A DNA stretch of 64,000 nucleotides, taken from Bacteroidales bacterium UBA1309. Its GTDB lineage: Bacteria; Bacteroidota; Bacteroidia; Bacteroidales; Dysgonomonadaceae. The position numbers and the translations under genes are program-made. Below are positions 46,026 through 55,657 of this stretch, piece by piece; position 1 is the stretch's first letter, and every line of letters starts with the position of its first letter. The stretch covers positions 34,887 to 98,886 of the forward strand of contig DBTT01000046.1 in assembly GCA_002307185.1 (NCBI GenBank). The letters are read 5' to 3'. The notes beneath the pieces are model-generated. The model was not told the origin of the DNA and made no database searches. It saw only the letters and a program-made list of their open reading frames with translations.

Positions 46026-46505
46026 TTAATCCAAATACTTTCTCCAAAAAAACATGGGCGGTTCCGTATCCGCAAATCCCACACTTTTATACAATTCCTG
46101 AGCAACCACATTGTCATGCCTCACTTCGAGCGTGACACGGCTGCATGAGCGTTCGCTGGCGATGCTTTCTATCTTTTCAATCATTTTTCGGCCAATACCA
46201 CGGCCTCTAAAATCGGGGGAAACAAACACATCGTGAATGTTTATCATGGGCTTGGCGGTAAATGTTGAAAAGTTTTCGAAGCCCACGAGCAGCCCGGCAT
46301 AAACATCATCCACTTTGGCGAGCAAAACAACCGATTTTGGATGTTCATTCAATCCATTCACGAGCCGCAATTGATACAAAGGCTTCAAAACATGCTCGAT
46401 TCCATATTCTTCCTCGATATATTCATTCACAAACAACGCCACCGCTTTCAGATCATCAGGATCGCTATAATTACAAAAATCTACTTCTATGCTACTGCTA
46501 CTCAT
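46026..46505 (-). CDS. GNAT-family N-acetyltransferase
   Basis: The 159-residue protein has the acetyl-CoA-binding motif VSPDFRGRGIGRKMIEKIES near residue 100 and the later RVTLEVRHDNVVAQELYKSVGFADT, the usual GNAT end. It transfers an acetyl group to an amine; the acceptor is not predictable. It overlaps nifA by 8 bases, so it is in the nifA operon. Confidence 0.9.
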   Translation of the reverse strand: MSSSSIEVDFCNYSDPDDLKAVALFVNEYIEEEYGIEHVLKPLYQLRLVNGLNEHPKSVVLLAKVDDVYAGLLVGFENFSTFTAKPMINIHDVFVSPDFRGRGIGRKMIEKIESIASERSCSRVTLEVRHDNVVAQELYKSVGFADTEPPMFFWRKYLD

Positions 46506-48060
46506 TCGACAAATGTTTGTATTGTGAAATATTCAAGTCGTAAACCTTAATTCTCAATCCCATAATCCGCTCCGTTACGCCCAATTGCTGGGCCGCTTTT
46601 GACATGTTTCCCTTGGTCGCAATCAAGGTGTCGATGATGATCTGTTTTTCCACCTTGCCCAGCACATTGCGAAGCGTACCCCTACCCACAGTGTCGGAAG
46701 AAACCCCGGTCTGCAATGTGGGCGGCAGATTGTATGAATGAATCACATTGTCGGTGCTAATAATCATCGCCCGTTCAATCACATTCTCCAATTCGCGGAT
46801 GTTGCCTGGCCAAGAATACATCATCAGCATGTCCAAAGCACTGCTTGTGACCCTCTTGATATTTGTACCATTTCTTTTGTTCAGTTTTTGGATGAAATGG
46901 TCTATCAAAATCGGGATGTCCGCCCTTCTTTCGCGAAGCGAAGGAACAAAAATGGGAAATACATTGATCCGGTAATAGAAGTCTTCCCTAAATTCGTTTT
47001 TCTGAATCATATCCTCCAGATTACGGTTGGTTGCGGTAATGATACGGACATCCACATTGATAGTCTTCGTCCCTCCTACCCTTTCCAACTGACGTTGTTG
47101 CAAAACGCGCAGCAACTTCACCTGAATGGACTGGGGAACATCGCCGATCTCGTCCAAAAAGATGGTACCTCCATTTGCCATTTCAAATCTTCCCGGATGG
47201 GATGAACTTGCACCAGTGAAAGCTCCTTTTTCATGGCCGAACAACTCGCTTTCGATCAATGTTTCCGGCAAAGCCGAACAGTTGACCTTGATGAAGGGTT
47301 TGTTGGCTCTCGAACTGGCGTTGTGTATTGCTTCGGCAATCAATTCTTTTCCGACGCCACTTTCCCCGCGAATCATCACGGAACTATTTGTAGGTGCCAC
47401 TTTATCAATTAAGCCGTATAAATCGTGCATCAAAGAGGAATTCCCTATAATATTATCGGGTTTAAACGATTTCTCGCCTTTTAGCCTTGAATTTTCTTTT
47501 CGTAATTCGGCCAACTCTTCTATTTGTTTTCTCCTAATGGAAACATTTTTTCCGATTAACATTCCTACGATATTCAGGAACTTGACCTCAGGAGAAAAAT
47601 CAGCAATATCCTGATGAATTTTATGGATGCTTAGTGTACCTGCGATTTCGTTCTTGATAATTATCGGCACACATAGAAATGCCATAATCTGATTTTCTTC
47701 AAGCTTCAAGCCCGTTTTGTTCAAGAACTTGTCACTCTTAGAAACATCCGGAATCACGATCGGTTTTTCAGTCCTGACCACTTCGCCGACAATACCCTCC
47801 CCGATCTTGTAAACCCCTCTCCGTTTTTCTTCTGAGGTCAACCCATACGCAGAACTAATCAATATCTGTTCATTGTTTCTGTCCACAATAGTAATCATAC
47901 TATATTGTCCATTGAGAAACTGACACAACTCACTCAACAGCAACTCTAAATCTTTATAAATGTCATCGCTGTGGGCTATGATATTGCTTATTTTGACCAA
48001 GAAAGCAAGATCTGTGTCCGCATAGCAAGCCCTTTTTACTTTTGTACAAAACATCCGCAT
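46498..48060 (-). CDS. nifA: NifA-type sigma54-dependent activator
   Basis: The 520-residue protein has an N-terminal GAF domain (about 25-175), a AAA+ domain with Walker A GESGVGKE, the sigma54-contact GAFTGA motif (ESELFGHEKGAFTGA) and the Walker B region GGTIFLDEIGD, and a C-terminal Fis-like helix-turn-helix (GNMSKAAQQLGVTERIMGLRIKVY). It resembles NifA, the activator of nif genes, and lies just downstream of nifV on the same strand. No oxygen-sensing Cys motif between the AAA+ and HTH parts is obvious. A good -7 element lies at 48100-48107. Confidence 0.93.
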   Translation of the reverse strand: MRMFCTKVKRACYADTDLAFLVKISNIIAHSDDIYKDLELLLSELCQFLNGQYSMITIVDRNNEQILISSAYGLTSEEKRRGVYKIGEGIVGEVVRTEKPIVIPDVSKSDKFLNKTGLKLEENQIMAFLCVPIIIKNEIAGTLSIHKIHQDIADFSPEVKFLNIVGMLIGKNVSIRRKQIEELAELRKENSRLKGEKSFKPDNIIGNSSLMHDLYGLIDKVAPTNSSVMIRGESGVGKELIAEAIHNASSRANKPFIKVNCSALPETLIESELFGHEKGAFTGASSSHPGRFEMANGGTIFLDEIGDVPQSIQVKLLRVLQQRQLERVGGTKTINVDVRIITATNRNLEDMIQKNEFREDFYYRINVFPIFVPSLRERRADIPILIDHFIQKLNKRNGTNIKRVTSSALDMLMMYSWPGNIRELENVIERAMIISTDNVIHSYNLPPTLQTGVSSDTVGRGTLRNVLGKVEKQIIIDTLIATKGNMSKAAQQLGVTERIMGLRIKVYDLNISQYKHLSNE

Positions 48061-48099
48061 TTTTTTTACCTATTTACATTCACCACCATGCCCAAAATG

Positions 48100-48107
48100 C
48101 AAAGGTA
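48100..48107 (-). promoter_or_regulatory. nifA promoter -7 element
   Basis: The minus strand reads TACCTTTG, matching TAnnTTTG, 40 bases upstream of nifA. A TTTC lies 19 bases upstream as a possible -33. This suggests nifA has its own promoter apart from the nifH operon. Confidence 0.55.
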
Positions 48108-48194
48108 ACAATGATTATTTCAAAACGAAATATTTTCAGGATATTCGTGATTAAAATAATATCAAAAAACAGAACTATCTAACCATTTAGACGC

Positions 48195-49337
48195 CTAAAA
48201 ACCAGCACAAACAACACTTTGATAAGCCTTCACTATTTCACTTGGAACAACGCATCGTTTGTTCTCCTGCGCTATAGCCTTAATTTGAGTCAAAAGAACG
48301 TTTAATTGAGATTCGCTTATTTTCAAATTTCTCTCCTGAAGAAAATTCTTGACAGAAGCTTTACCTGAATGTTTTCCAAAAACGTTGGACGAGCTCTCCC
48401 TTCCAACCAGTTTTCCATCAAATGCTTGAAACGAAACAGGATCTTTTATAGTACACCTTGCATGAACTCCTGATTCATGGCTGAATACCAAATTGCCTGT
48501 AATAGGCTTGCTGTCATGGATGGGCCTACGGGAAATAGATGCGACATAGTTGCACAAAGAAAACAGCCCCGTCGTTTCGTATTTATTAACCTTTACAACT
48601 TGGGAAAGGGCCATCACGACTTCCTCCAAAGCTGCATTTCCAGCCCGCTCTCCAAGGCCATTCACCGTCACACTCAAGTCGGTGGCTCCGCATTGCCAAG
48701 CAGTCAGAGCATTGGCCGTTGCCATACCCAAGTCGTTGTGACCATGAAAGTCAATGGGTAAATTCGGATATATCCGTCTGATCTGCTCGAACAAACCCAT
48801 TAATGAAAGAGGCGTGAACAAACCCACGGTATCTGCCAAGCGGATGCGACTTACATTCAAATTGTCAGCCATATCGATAAAACGGAACAATTGCTCCAAA
48901 TCGCATCGGCTTGCATCTTGCGCACCAACACTCACGTATTGAAAATATTTCCTCGCATAGTTCACAATGTGAGACAACCTTTGCTCCACCCATGCCCAAT
49001 CCTTCCCCATGGCTTCCAGTTGCCTGAATGAAACGGGGAATGCAATATGTATGGCCTCCGCTCCTGTTAAGGCTCCTTTATCAATATCTTCTTCCAATGC
49101 CCTACTCCAGACGCATATCCTTGAATTCAGACGGAGCTTAACAATATTCCTGATTGTCTCGCAAACATCTTCACCCATGGCTGGCGTACCCACCTCTATC
49201 TCATCGACGCCTACACTGTCGAGCATACGAGCCAATGCAATTTTCTCCTTCTTGGTGAAGGCTACACCAGGAGATTGCTCTCCATCCCGAAGGGTGGAAT
49301 CAATTAAGCGTGGTGGTTGAATTGAAAAGGTATTCAT
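48195..49337 (-). CDS. nifV: homocitrate synthase NifV
   Basis: I place the start at 49337 (MNTFSIQPPRLIDSTLRDGEQSPG); the frame continues to a TTG at 49352 inside a repeat. The 380-residue protein has the HMGL/homocitrate synthase signature LIDSTLRDGEQSPGVAFT and the metal-binding FHGHNDLGMATANALTA near residue 195. NifV makes homocitrate, the organic ligand of the iron-molybdenum cofactor. It follows the ferredoxin gene. Confidence 0.93.
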   Translation of the reverse strand: MNTFSIQPPRLIDSTLRDGEQSPGVAFTKKEKIALARMLDSVGVDEIEVGTPAMGEDVCETIRNIVKLRLNSRICVWSRALEEDIDKGALTGAEAIHIAFPVSFRQLEAMGKDWAWVEQRLSHIVNYARKYFQYVSVGAQDASRCDLEQLFRFIDMADNLNVSRIRLADTVGLFTPLSLMGLFEQIRRIYPNLPIDFHGHNDLGMATANALTAWQCGATDLSVTVNGLGERAGNAALEEVVMALSQVVKVNKYETTGLFSLCNYVASISRRPIHDSKPITGNLVFSHESGVHARCTIKDPVSFQAFDGKLVGRESSSNVFGKHSGKASVKNFLQERNLKISESQLNVLLTQIKAIAQENKRCVVPSEIVKAYQSVVCAGF

Positions 49338-49357
49338 CTGGTAATATGTCAATTAAT

Positions 49358-49388
49358 TAATATGCCAATATTAGTCATTGGCATATTA
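49358..49388. repeat. 12-bp perfect inverted repeat between ferredoxin and nifV
   Basis: TAATATGCCAAT (49358-49369) is inverted as ATTGGCATATTA (49377-49388) around a 7-base loop. The same word ATATGCCAAT recurs in other nif intergenic gaps. Confidence 0.6.
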
Positions 49389-49404
49389 GCAGAAAGTTCA
49401 TTCA

Positions 49405-49707
49405 TCAAGCAATCAGGTAGTCTTCCACAGGCTTACCGTCTTCGAGTGCATCCAAAATTTCATCAATTTTATCTTTGTCAACGCCGCCATACCAATAGTT
49501 GTTGGGCTGAATGACCATCACAGGGCCTTGGCTGCATACGCTAAGGCAAGCAGTTGTGGTGACTACCACATCTAAACCACGATCGCTACACTCCTCGGAA
49601 ATGTATTGAACAAAAGAACTTGCTCCTTGCTTGTTGCAAAAACCTTGTGCATCGCCAGCCACACGATAAGAATTACACACCAGAATCATAAAATCAGGCT
49701 TTTTCAT
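49405..49707 (-). CDS. thioredoxin-like [2Fe-2S] ferredoxin
   Basis: The 100-residue protein has the thioredoxin-like [2Fe-2S] pattern with C11, C24, C54 and C58 (LVCNSY...GFCNKQ...TACLSVCSQGP) and an extra C40. Proteins of this kind are found in nif clusters of Clostridium, Chlorobium and others, beside nifB or nifE/N. It may supply electrons to cofactor synthesis or nitrogenase. It lies between nifB and nifV. Confidence 0.9.
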   Translation of the reverse strand: MKKPDFMILVCNSYRVAGDAQGFCNKQGASSFVQYISEECSDRGLDVVVTTTACLSVCSQGPVMVIQPNNYWYGGVDKDKIDEILDALEDGKPVEDYLIA

Positions 49708-49724
49708 TTCTATAAGTTTTAAGT

Positions 49725-49785
49725 AAGTAAATATGCTAAATTGTCAATATGCCAATGTGATAATATGCCAATTTAAAAATCTGGC
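49725..49785. repeat. cluster of ATATGCCAAT-type repeats upstream of the ferredoxin gene
   Basis: AATATGCTAAATTGTC, AATATGCCAATGTG and AATATGCCAATTT appear in a row. Further on, near 49806-49855, CACTTGGTTACCTG and CACATGGCCACTTG give related tandem words. The 150-base gap holds no gene. Confidence 0.5.
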
Positions 49786-49857
49786 ATGGGACGTGGAGAA
49801 TTCAAAGTGCATTGTCCACTTGGTTACCTGCCCACATGGCCACTTGATCACGTTTTT

Positions 49858-51120
49858 TCATCCGCAACCATTTCCCGCACCGCGGCAAGAATCCCCACAT
49901 TTGGTAAATTCACTTTTGCAGAGCGTTTTCAGAGGAATATTCAGATACACGGCATCCAAGCCGGCATCAATCAGCCCACTCATCTGAATGACCCTCACGC
50001 CATTGTCCTGGAGCACTTTCATCGGAGTTTCCCCCACCCCACTCACCAAAATGGCCTGGCAATCCACCAAGGTTTTATTGGCCATGTCTTTCCAACGGCC
50101 CATTCCACCACCTTCGGGCGGCGTGTTGCGCATTTCTACAAAGTGGTACCCATTGCGCGATTGCTCAAAGACATAGATGCGTTTGGCTTCACCCAAGTGC
50201 ATGTTCACCAACAATCCTTCATTGCTGGCAACGGCCACACGCTGGCGTCCTTCGGTTCGGTTGACCACCAAAGATGAGAATTGACCAATCATATCCATGG
50301 CTTCTTTGTTGTCGTGTCCAAGTAACCCGGCAGCATCGGCCCGGCAGCGCGAGCAATGCGCCATAGGCTTAATATGCTTTGAAATTTTTTCCTTAATATC
50401 TTTCATCAAAGCCTTCGAAGGCTCTTCCAATACCTCAAACAAGGTGTTTTCGGTGGGGTACATCGGGATGCAATTCATCGTGTCAGCTCCCAATTCAGCC
50501 ACTTTTTTGGCCAAATCTTCAATTTCGTGGTCATTCACACCCACACAAACCACGGTGTTGATCTTGACCACAATTCCTTTTGCCTTGAGTTTTTCGATGC
50601 ATTTCAATTGTTGCTCGAGGATCACTTTTCCACCTTCCACTCCACGGTAAACCCGGCGTTTGTACCTCACCCAGCTATATATTTTCCCCAAAGTTTCGGG
50701 ATTCAGCGAGTTGATCGTGATCGTAACGTGTGAAACACCGATTTCGGCAATCTCATCGATATATGGTTCCAAATCCAATCCATTGGAAGACAAGCAGAAA
50801 ATCAGGTCGGGAAATTCCTGTTGCGCTAGGCGCATGGTGTTGAGAGTTTCTTCCGGATTAGCAAACGGATCGCCTGGCCCGGCAATACCCGCCACAGCCA
50901 TATTCGGGATTTTTTCGGTCAGAGCCTTCATGTAGTGGACGGCCTGCATCGGCGACAATATCGTGCTGGTGACTCCTGGCCTACTTTCGTTGCAACAATC
51001 GTATTTTCTATTGCAATAGTTGCATTGGATGTTGCACTTGGGAGCTACGGGCAAGTGAACCCGGGCATATTTGTGCTTTGCTTCAACATTGAAACACGGA
51101 TGTTGCGATAGATCTCTCAT
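49858..51120 (-). CDS. nifB: nitrogenase cofactor biosynthesis protein NifB
   Basis: The 420-residue protein is a radical SAM enzyme with the CxxxCxxC motif in APKCNIQCNYC near residue 30. The C-terminal NifX-like domain (about 300-400, VAVASNEGLLVNMHLGEAKRIYVF) follows, and the chain ends in CGDSCRGAGNGCG. NifB makes NifB-co, the iron-sulfur-carbide precursor of the nitrogenase cofactor. The fused NifX domain is common in group III organisms. Confidence 0.96.
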   Translation of the reverse strand: MRDLSQHPCFNVEAKHKYARVHLPVAPKCNIQCNYCNRKYDCCNESRPGVTSTILSPMQAVHYMKALTEKIPNMAVAGIAGPGDPFANPEETLNTMRLAQQEFPDLIFCLSSNGLDLEPYIDEIAEIGVSHVTITINSLNPETLGKIYSWVRYKRRVYRGVEGGKVILEQQLKCIEKLKAKGIVVKINTVVCVGVNDHEIEDLAKKVAELGADTMNCIPMYPTENTLFEVLEEPSKALMKDIKEKISKHIKPMAHCSRCRADAAGLLGHDNKEAMDMIGQFSSLVVNRTEGRQRVAVASNEGLLVNMHLGEAKRIYVFEQSRNGYHFVEMRNTPPEGGGMGRWKDMANKTLVDCQAILVSGVGETPMKVLQDNGVRVIQMSGLIDAGLDAVYLNIPLKTLCKSEFTKCGDSCRGAGNGCG

Positions 51121-51134
51121 AATAATTTCTTTTT

Positions 51135-51244
51135 AATATGCTAATTTTGCAATATGCCAATGTGATAATTTGAATTTTGCAATAATAAAATCTTACAGTA
51201 TGCTATTTCTCTTATTTGCACATTGGCATACTAATTAGCATATT
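51135..51244. repeat. long nested palindrome between nifN and nifB
   Basis: Two perfect 12-bp inverted pairs are nested: AATATGCTAATT (51135-51146) with AATTAGCATATT (51233-51244), and inside it TATGCCAATGTG (51153-51164) with CACATTGGCATA (51219-51230). The 110 bases could fold into one long hairpin and contain no gene. Confidence 0.65.
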
Positions 51245-51248
51245 GATT

Positions 51249-52676
51249 TTACATGTATTTATACCCGACAGGAGATTTCCGCTGCCTGTCTTCCAAAATT
51301 GTATTGACTATTTGTTCGAACAAGACGGTTGCCCCTTCATAACCGAGCGTTTTTGCGTGTTGCGCTCCAATCCGGTCATGCACGGGAAATCCAACACGAA
51401 CAATCGGAATGTCGAACTTGCGGGCAAGGTAGTAGCCTTTGCTGTTGCCCACCAAAAGATCCACATTCAAATCCTTCATCTGTTCTTCTATACGGTCGAA
51501 GCTCATTCCTTGACCTACCAGCATCGTGTCGTCATACAAGTCGCCAAGCACACTTTCCAATGTTTCACGCAACTTGCCGCTTTCACCTCCTGTGGCACAA
51601 AGGACGGGTTTGATTCCTATTTCAGATAAAAAGGCAGCAAGTCCCACAACCAAATCCTCTTCGCCATACACAACGGCTCTTTTTCCCGAAACATACTTGT
51701 GCCCATCAATGTACAAATCGACCAGACGGCCACGTTGCTTTTCGTACTTCTCAGGAACAGGATTGCCTGAAATGATGGAAAGCAATTCGAAAAACTTGTC
51801 GCTCTCGTTGATTCCCATTGGCAAGCTTAATTTACGGTTGGTCACATCGAAAGCTTGTTCCAGATATTCGCCGGCAGACTGGAATTGGTTGTTGTCTCTA
51901 CTTTTTCCATTCTTACCTCGATTCAGGATGTATCCAAATTCGATGGAAACTGCGGCAGAGCCACTTCTACGGATGGCATCCAAGGTGGTTCCTCCTTGAG
52001 AAATCCGTTGATAAGTTTCCCAGGAAGTACCGTCAAGCGTGTCTGAATAATCGGGAAAAATGGTTGCCTCGGTGCCAAAATCCGCCATAATTTCTTTCAG
52101 GTGGCGAATATCTTCGGGAGAAATAAAGTTGGAGAACAAATTGATGTGCTTTCCTACTGGTCCATCGGCACGGGCCAGTGCCTTCACGGTGGCATGCACT
52201 GCCTGATGAAAGCCTTCGTAGTGTGTGGCTTGGTAGCTTGGGGTGGACGCAAAAATCATTTCCGGAACATGGGGGTCTCCGGCATGAATGGATTTGTATT
52301 CGTTGATCAGTCTCTGGACGTCTTCCCCGATCGTTTCGCTAAGGCATGTGCTGGCTATCGCAATCACTGCGGGATGATACTGCTGGATGATGTTGTCGAT
52401 GCCTTCGTTGAAGTTTTTATTTCCTCCAAAAATAGTAGTTTCTTCGCTGAAGTTGGACGAAGCAATGTCCATCGGTTCACGAAAGTGGCTAATGAGATAG
52501 CGCCGGATGTAGGTTGCACAGCCTTGAGAACCATGCAACATCGGCAACACGCCTTCAATGCCCTTGAATGCCACGCAAGCGCCGAGAGGCATACATTGCT
52601 TGCAAGCATTGCAGGATGAGGAGAAACTTTCTCCCGAGGGCAAATCTTTGTTTTTAGTTGATTCTACAAGACTCAT
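51249..52676 (-). CDS. nifN: nitrogenase cofactor scaffold subunit NifN
   Basis: The 475-residue protein is homologous to NifK and works with NifE as the scaffold on which the FeMo-cofactor is finished. It has SCNACKQCMPLGACVAFKGIEG near residue 22, LHGSQGCATYIRRYLISHF and ASTCLSETIGEDV near 105, typical of the NifN type. It is the gene after nifE in the operon, as expected. Confidence 0.92.
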   Translation of the reverse strand: MSLVESTKNKDLPSGESFSSSCNACKQCMPLGACVAFKGIEGVLPMLHGSQGCATYIRRYLISHFREPMDIASSNFSEETTIFGGNKNFNEGIDNIIQQYHPAVIAIASTCLSETIGEDVQRLINEYKSIHAGDPHVPEMIFASTPSYQATHYEGFHQAVHATVKALARADGPVGKHINLFSNFISPEDIRHLKEIMADFGTEATIFPDYSDTLDGTSWETYQRISQGGTTLDAIRRSGSAAVSIEFGYILNRGKNGKSRDNNQFQSAGEYLEQAFDVTNRKLSLPMGINESDKFFELLSIISGNPVPEKYEKQRGRLVDLYIDGHKYVSGKRAVVYGEEDLVVGLAAFLSEIGIKPVLCATGGESGKLRETLESVLGDLYDDTMLVGQGMSFDRIEEQMKDLNVDLLVGNSKGYYLARKFDIPIVRVGFPVHDRIGAQHAKTLGYEGATVLFEQIVNTILEDRQRKSPVGYKYM

Positions 52677-52762
52677 AGTTGATCGTTTTAAATTTGGAAA
52701 TTAGGAAATCGGCAAGCGAAAGTTTCATTTATTCACTTTCGAATTCTCAAGCTTGCTAATCC

Positions 52763-54097
52763 TTATCTTCGTTTAGTGAATCGCCACACCGGACTCATCA
52801 CCGTGTCATAGACTTCTTTTGCGAAATTGAGCATTCCTTCATAACCGGCCAATGCCAGTTTCCGCTCGTGGTTGTGGTCGCAAAATCCAATTCCCAGTTT
52901 ATAGGCGATGGGTCTTTCCTTGACCCCACCGATAAACAAATCTGCTCCGGTCAGTTTTACAAATTCGGACAATTCCACCGGGTTGGAATCATCTACTAAA
53001 ATACATCCGTCATCACAAATAGCTTGCAGCAATCGGTAATCCTCGGTGTTTCCTGTTTGGGTACCGGCAATCACGGTTTTCATGCCGATCAATCGCAATG
53101 CTTTTACCAAGGAGATAGCCTTGAAGGCTCCTCCCACATAAATCGCTGCTTTTTTGCCTTGCAATGCACGCTTGTATGGTTCGAGAGCGGGAATCAACCG
53201 CATCAATTCGTCTGTCACCAGACTGCGGGCACTTTCCGTCATCTCCTCGTTCTTGAAAAAACTTGCCACTTCGTAAAGCGCATCCGACATGTCTTCGATG
53301 CCGAAATAGGAGACCTTGATAAAAGGGATTCCAAATTTTTCTTTCATCAATTTAGCCAGATGCATCATGGAACCCGAACATTGAACGACATTCAATTTGG
53401 CGCGGTGGGCATTCTGAACATCATTGACACGTCCATCTCCCGTGATGGATGCCAGAATTTGGACTCCCATCCGTTTGTAGTATTCGGTCAAGATCCACAG
53501 TTCGCCTGCCAAATTAAAATCGCCTAGAATATTGATGCTAAAAGGAGATACCTCTTTACTCTCATCTGTTCCCACAAGTGAAAACATGGCCTCACAAGCA
53601 ATCTTGTAACCATCTTTTTTCGTTCCCTGAAACCCTTCGGCCATCACGGCGATCACAGGGATACCTTTTTCCTTCGTCACTCGCTTGCAAACCGATTCCA
53701 CATCATCGCCAATCACTCCCACAATGCAAGTAGAATAGACAAATGCTGCTTTGGGTTGATGCTTATCGATCAGCTCGTGAAGTGCGGCATACAATTGTTT
53801 TTCGCCGCCAAAGATGACGTGTTTTTCACGCAAGTCAGTCGAAAAGCTGCTGCGGTGAAGTTCTGGCCCGGAAGACATCGATCCCCGGATATCCCAAGTA
53901 TAAGAAGCGCATCCAATAGGTCCGTGAACCAAATGAAGTGCATCAGCAATGGGATAAAGAACAACGCGTGAACCGCAAAATACGCAAGCTCTTTGACTGA
54001 CAGAACCGGCAGCACTACGTTTTCCGCCGACCAAGTCTTTGGAATCTTTGCCTTTGGTGACAATCTGGTTTTCCCGTTCTTTTAAAAAGCTTGCCAT
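52763..54097 (-). CDS. nifE: nitrogenase cofactor scaffold subunit NifE
   Basis: The 444-residue protein resembles NifD and pairs with NifN. Cluster-binding Cys residues are visible at C38 and C41 (ACVFCGS), C63 (PIGCASYTWDIRGS) and in VYSTCIVGVIGDD near 132. The EGFQGTKKDGYKIACEAMF segment is NifE-like. It lies between nifK and nifN, the standard order. Confidence 0.92.
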   Translation of the reverse strand: MASFLKERENQIVTKGKDSKDLVGGKRSAAGSVSQRACVFCGSRVVLYPIADALHLVHGPIGCASYTWDIRGSMSSGPELHRSSFSTDLREKHVIFGGEKQLYAALHELIDKHQPKAAFVYSTCIVGVIGDDVESVCKRVTKEKGIPVIAVMAEGFQGTKKDGYKIACEAMFSLVGTDESKEVSPFSINILGDFNLAGELWILTEYYKRMGVQILASITGDGRVNDVQNAHRAKLNVVQCSGSMMHLAKLMKEKFGIPFIKVSYFGIEDMSDALYEVASFFKNEEMTESARSLVTDELMRLIPALEPYKRALQGKKAAIYVGGAFKAISLVKALRLIGMKTVIAGTQTGNTEDYRLLQAICDDGCILVDDSNPVELSEFVKLTGADLFIGGVKERPIAYKLGIGFCDHNHERKLALAGYEGMLNFAKEVYDTVMSPVWRFTKRR

Positions 54098-54198
54098 AAT
54101 ACCTAAATTAAAATGGATAAAAGTTCAATGTGCCAATTAAGCAATATGCCAATAAAGAGAGTATAGCAGTTATCAAATACTACATTATCACATTAATT

Positions 54199-54236
54199 AA
54201 ATTAGCGAATCTGCAAATTCGCAAATTCGCTAATTT
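54199..54236. repeat. inverted repeat in the nifK-nifE gap
   Basis: AAATTAGCGAAT (54199-54210) is inverted as ATTCGCTAATTT (54225-54236). Around 54125-54155, ATGTGCCAAT and ATATGCCAAT words also occur. The 144-base gap between nifK and nifE holds no gene. The hairpin could stabilise or separate the nifHDK part of the message. Confidence 0.6.
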
Positions 54237-54241
54237 GCTTA

Positions 54242-55624
54242 TTACATTTGGAATTCCACTTTTTCTTCGGGACAAGTCCGATCAATGTGGTCCAAAATGG
54301 CTGTCAAGATCTTTATAGCCAAATTGGTAGCTCCTACGTAGCCAGTAGTAGGGAAGAAATTGTTTCCTGCACGATCCACAACCGGAAATCCAAGACGGAT
54401 AAATGGAATGTCCTCATCGCGGGCAATGTATTTGCCATAGGTGTTGCCAATCAGCATGTCCACTCCTTCTTGCTTGATCCATTGGTGCAATTGGAAAGTG
54501 TCGGCACATTCACCGCTTTTGAATTTGGCTTCAGGCACTTTGTCTTTCAACAAGTCCTTCATTGCTTCATCAAAATGCTTGCCAGGTGTTCCTGTCACGA
54601 TGTAAACAGGTTTCATATCCAATGTCAACAAAAATTCAGTCAACGGGATCAATGTATCAGGGTCTCCGAACAAAGCCACCCTTTTTCCCCAAAAATATTT
54701 GGAATTGTCAGCAATCAAGTCGATCAGCTTTCCACGTTCTTCAGTCAAAGCATCCGGAACAGGCAAATTGGCATGACGGCTAAGAGCTGTGATATAACGG
54801 TCGGTAGCTTTTAGCCCGATCGGAATCTCAAGCACTTCAAATTTGACCTTGCACTTGTTTTCAAGTTTCACACAAGCATCTTCCGTGCAATACGGGCCAA
54901 GGCCTATCGTGAATTTGCTGTCGCCTGTAGCAATCATATCAGGAATCGTTGTCCCGCCATCAGGATACATCTTGAATGTTCCCGTAAGTGGAGCATCAAA
55001 CACCCCTGTCATATCCGGAAACATGATAGTGCGGGCTTCCATCACAGAAGCAATGCGTTTGATTTCACGCATATCCGAAGGCTCCATCCATCCGGCAACG
55101 AGGTTTACCACGTTTTTCTTTTTGGGAGTAGCCGTTGAAAAACTCTTTACAAATGAAGTCACCTGGTTAGCATAACCCGTAACATGTGTCCCCACATAGC
55201 TCGGCGTGTTGCAATAGATCACCCTCTTTCCTTCTGGAATCTTACCCTCTTCGTTCGCCTTTGAGATGATCTGGGTCATGTCATCGCCGATAGTTTCGGA
55301 CAAACAAGTGGTGTGGACGGCAACCACATCGGGATTATAAACAGAGAAGATTGTATCAATGGCACTTACCAAATTGGAAGAGCCTCCAAACACGGATGAA
55401 CCTTCCGAAAAAGAACTGGTAGAAGCCATTACGGGTTCTTTGAAGTGGCGGGTAAGCGCACTTCTGTGATAGGAGCAGCAACCTTGAGAGCCGTGGCTGT
55501 GAGGAAGGCATCCGTGCAAACCCAAAGCCGCATACATGGCACCAACCGGTTGGCAGGTCTTTGCCGGGTTGATGGTCAACGCTTTGCGTTCGATTTCTTT
55601 AGCTGTCGTATGTCTTAATAGCAT
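54242..55624 (-). CDS. nifK: nitrogenase MoFe protein beta subunit NifK
   Basis: The 460-residue protein lacks the N-terminal extension of proteobacterial NifK, as in clostridial types. The P-cluster Cys residues are C24 (KTCQPVGAMYA), C49 (HGSQGCCSYHRS) and C107 (HTTCLSETIGDD). It forms the alpha2-beta2 MoFe protein with NifD. It begins 33 bases after nifD. Confidence 0.96.
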   Translation of the reverse strand: MLLRHTTAKEIERKALTINPAKTCQPVGAMYAALGLHGCLPHSHGSQGCCSYHRSALTRHFKEPVMASTSSFSEGSSVFGGSSNLVSAIDTIFSVYNPDVVAVHTTCLSETIGDDMTQIISKANEEGKIPEGKRVIYCNTPSYVGTHVTGYANQVTSFVKSFSTATPKKKNVVNLVAGWMEPSDMREIKRIASVMEARTIMFPDMTGVFDAPLTGTFKMYPDGGTTIPDMIATGDSKFTIGLGPYCTEDACVKLENKCKVKFEVLEIPIGLKATDRYITALSRHANLPVPDALTEERGKLIDLIADNSKYFWGKRVALFGDPDTLIPLTEFLLTLDMKPVYIVTGTPGKHFDEAMKDLLKDKVPEAKFKSGECADTFQLHQWIKQEGVDMLIGNTYGKYIARDEDIPFIRLGFPVVDRAGNNFFPTTGYVGATNLAIKILTAILDHIDRTCPEEKVEFQM

Positions 55625-55657
55625 GATTTCTAAGTTTTAATTGTTGATCACTATAGC

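Noticed and set aside
49358..51244. CRISPR-like array in the nif gaps
   Set aside because: The repeats are short, irregular in spacing and mostly inverted, with no regular spacers or cas genes.
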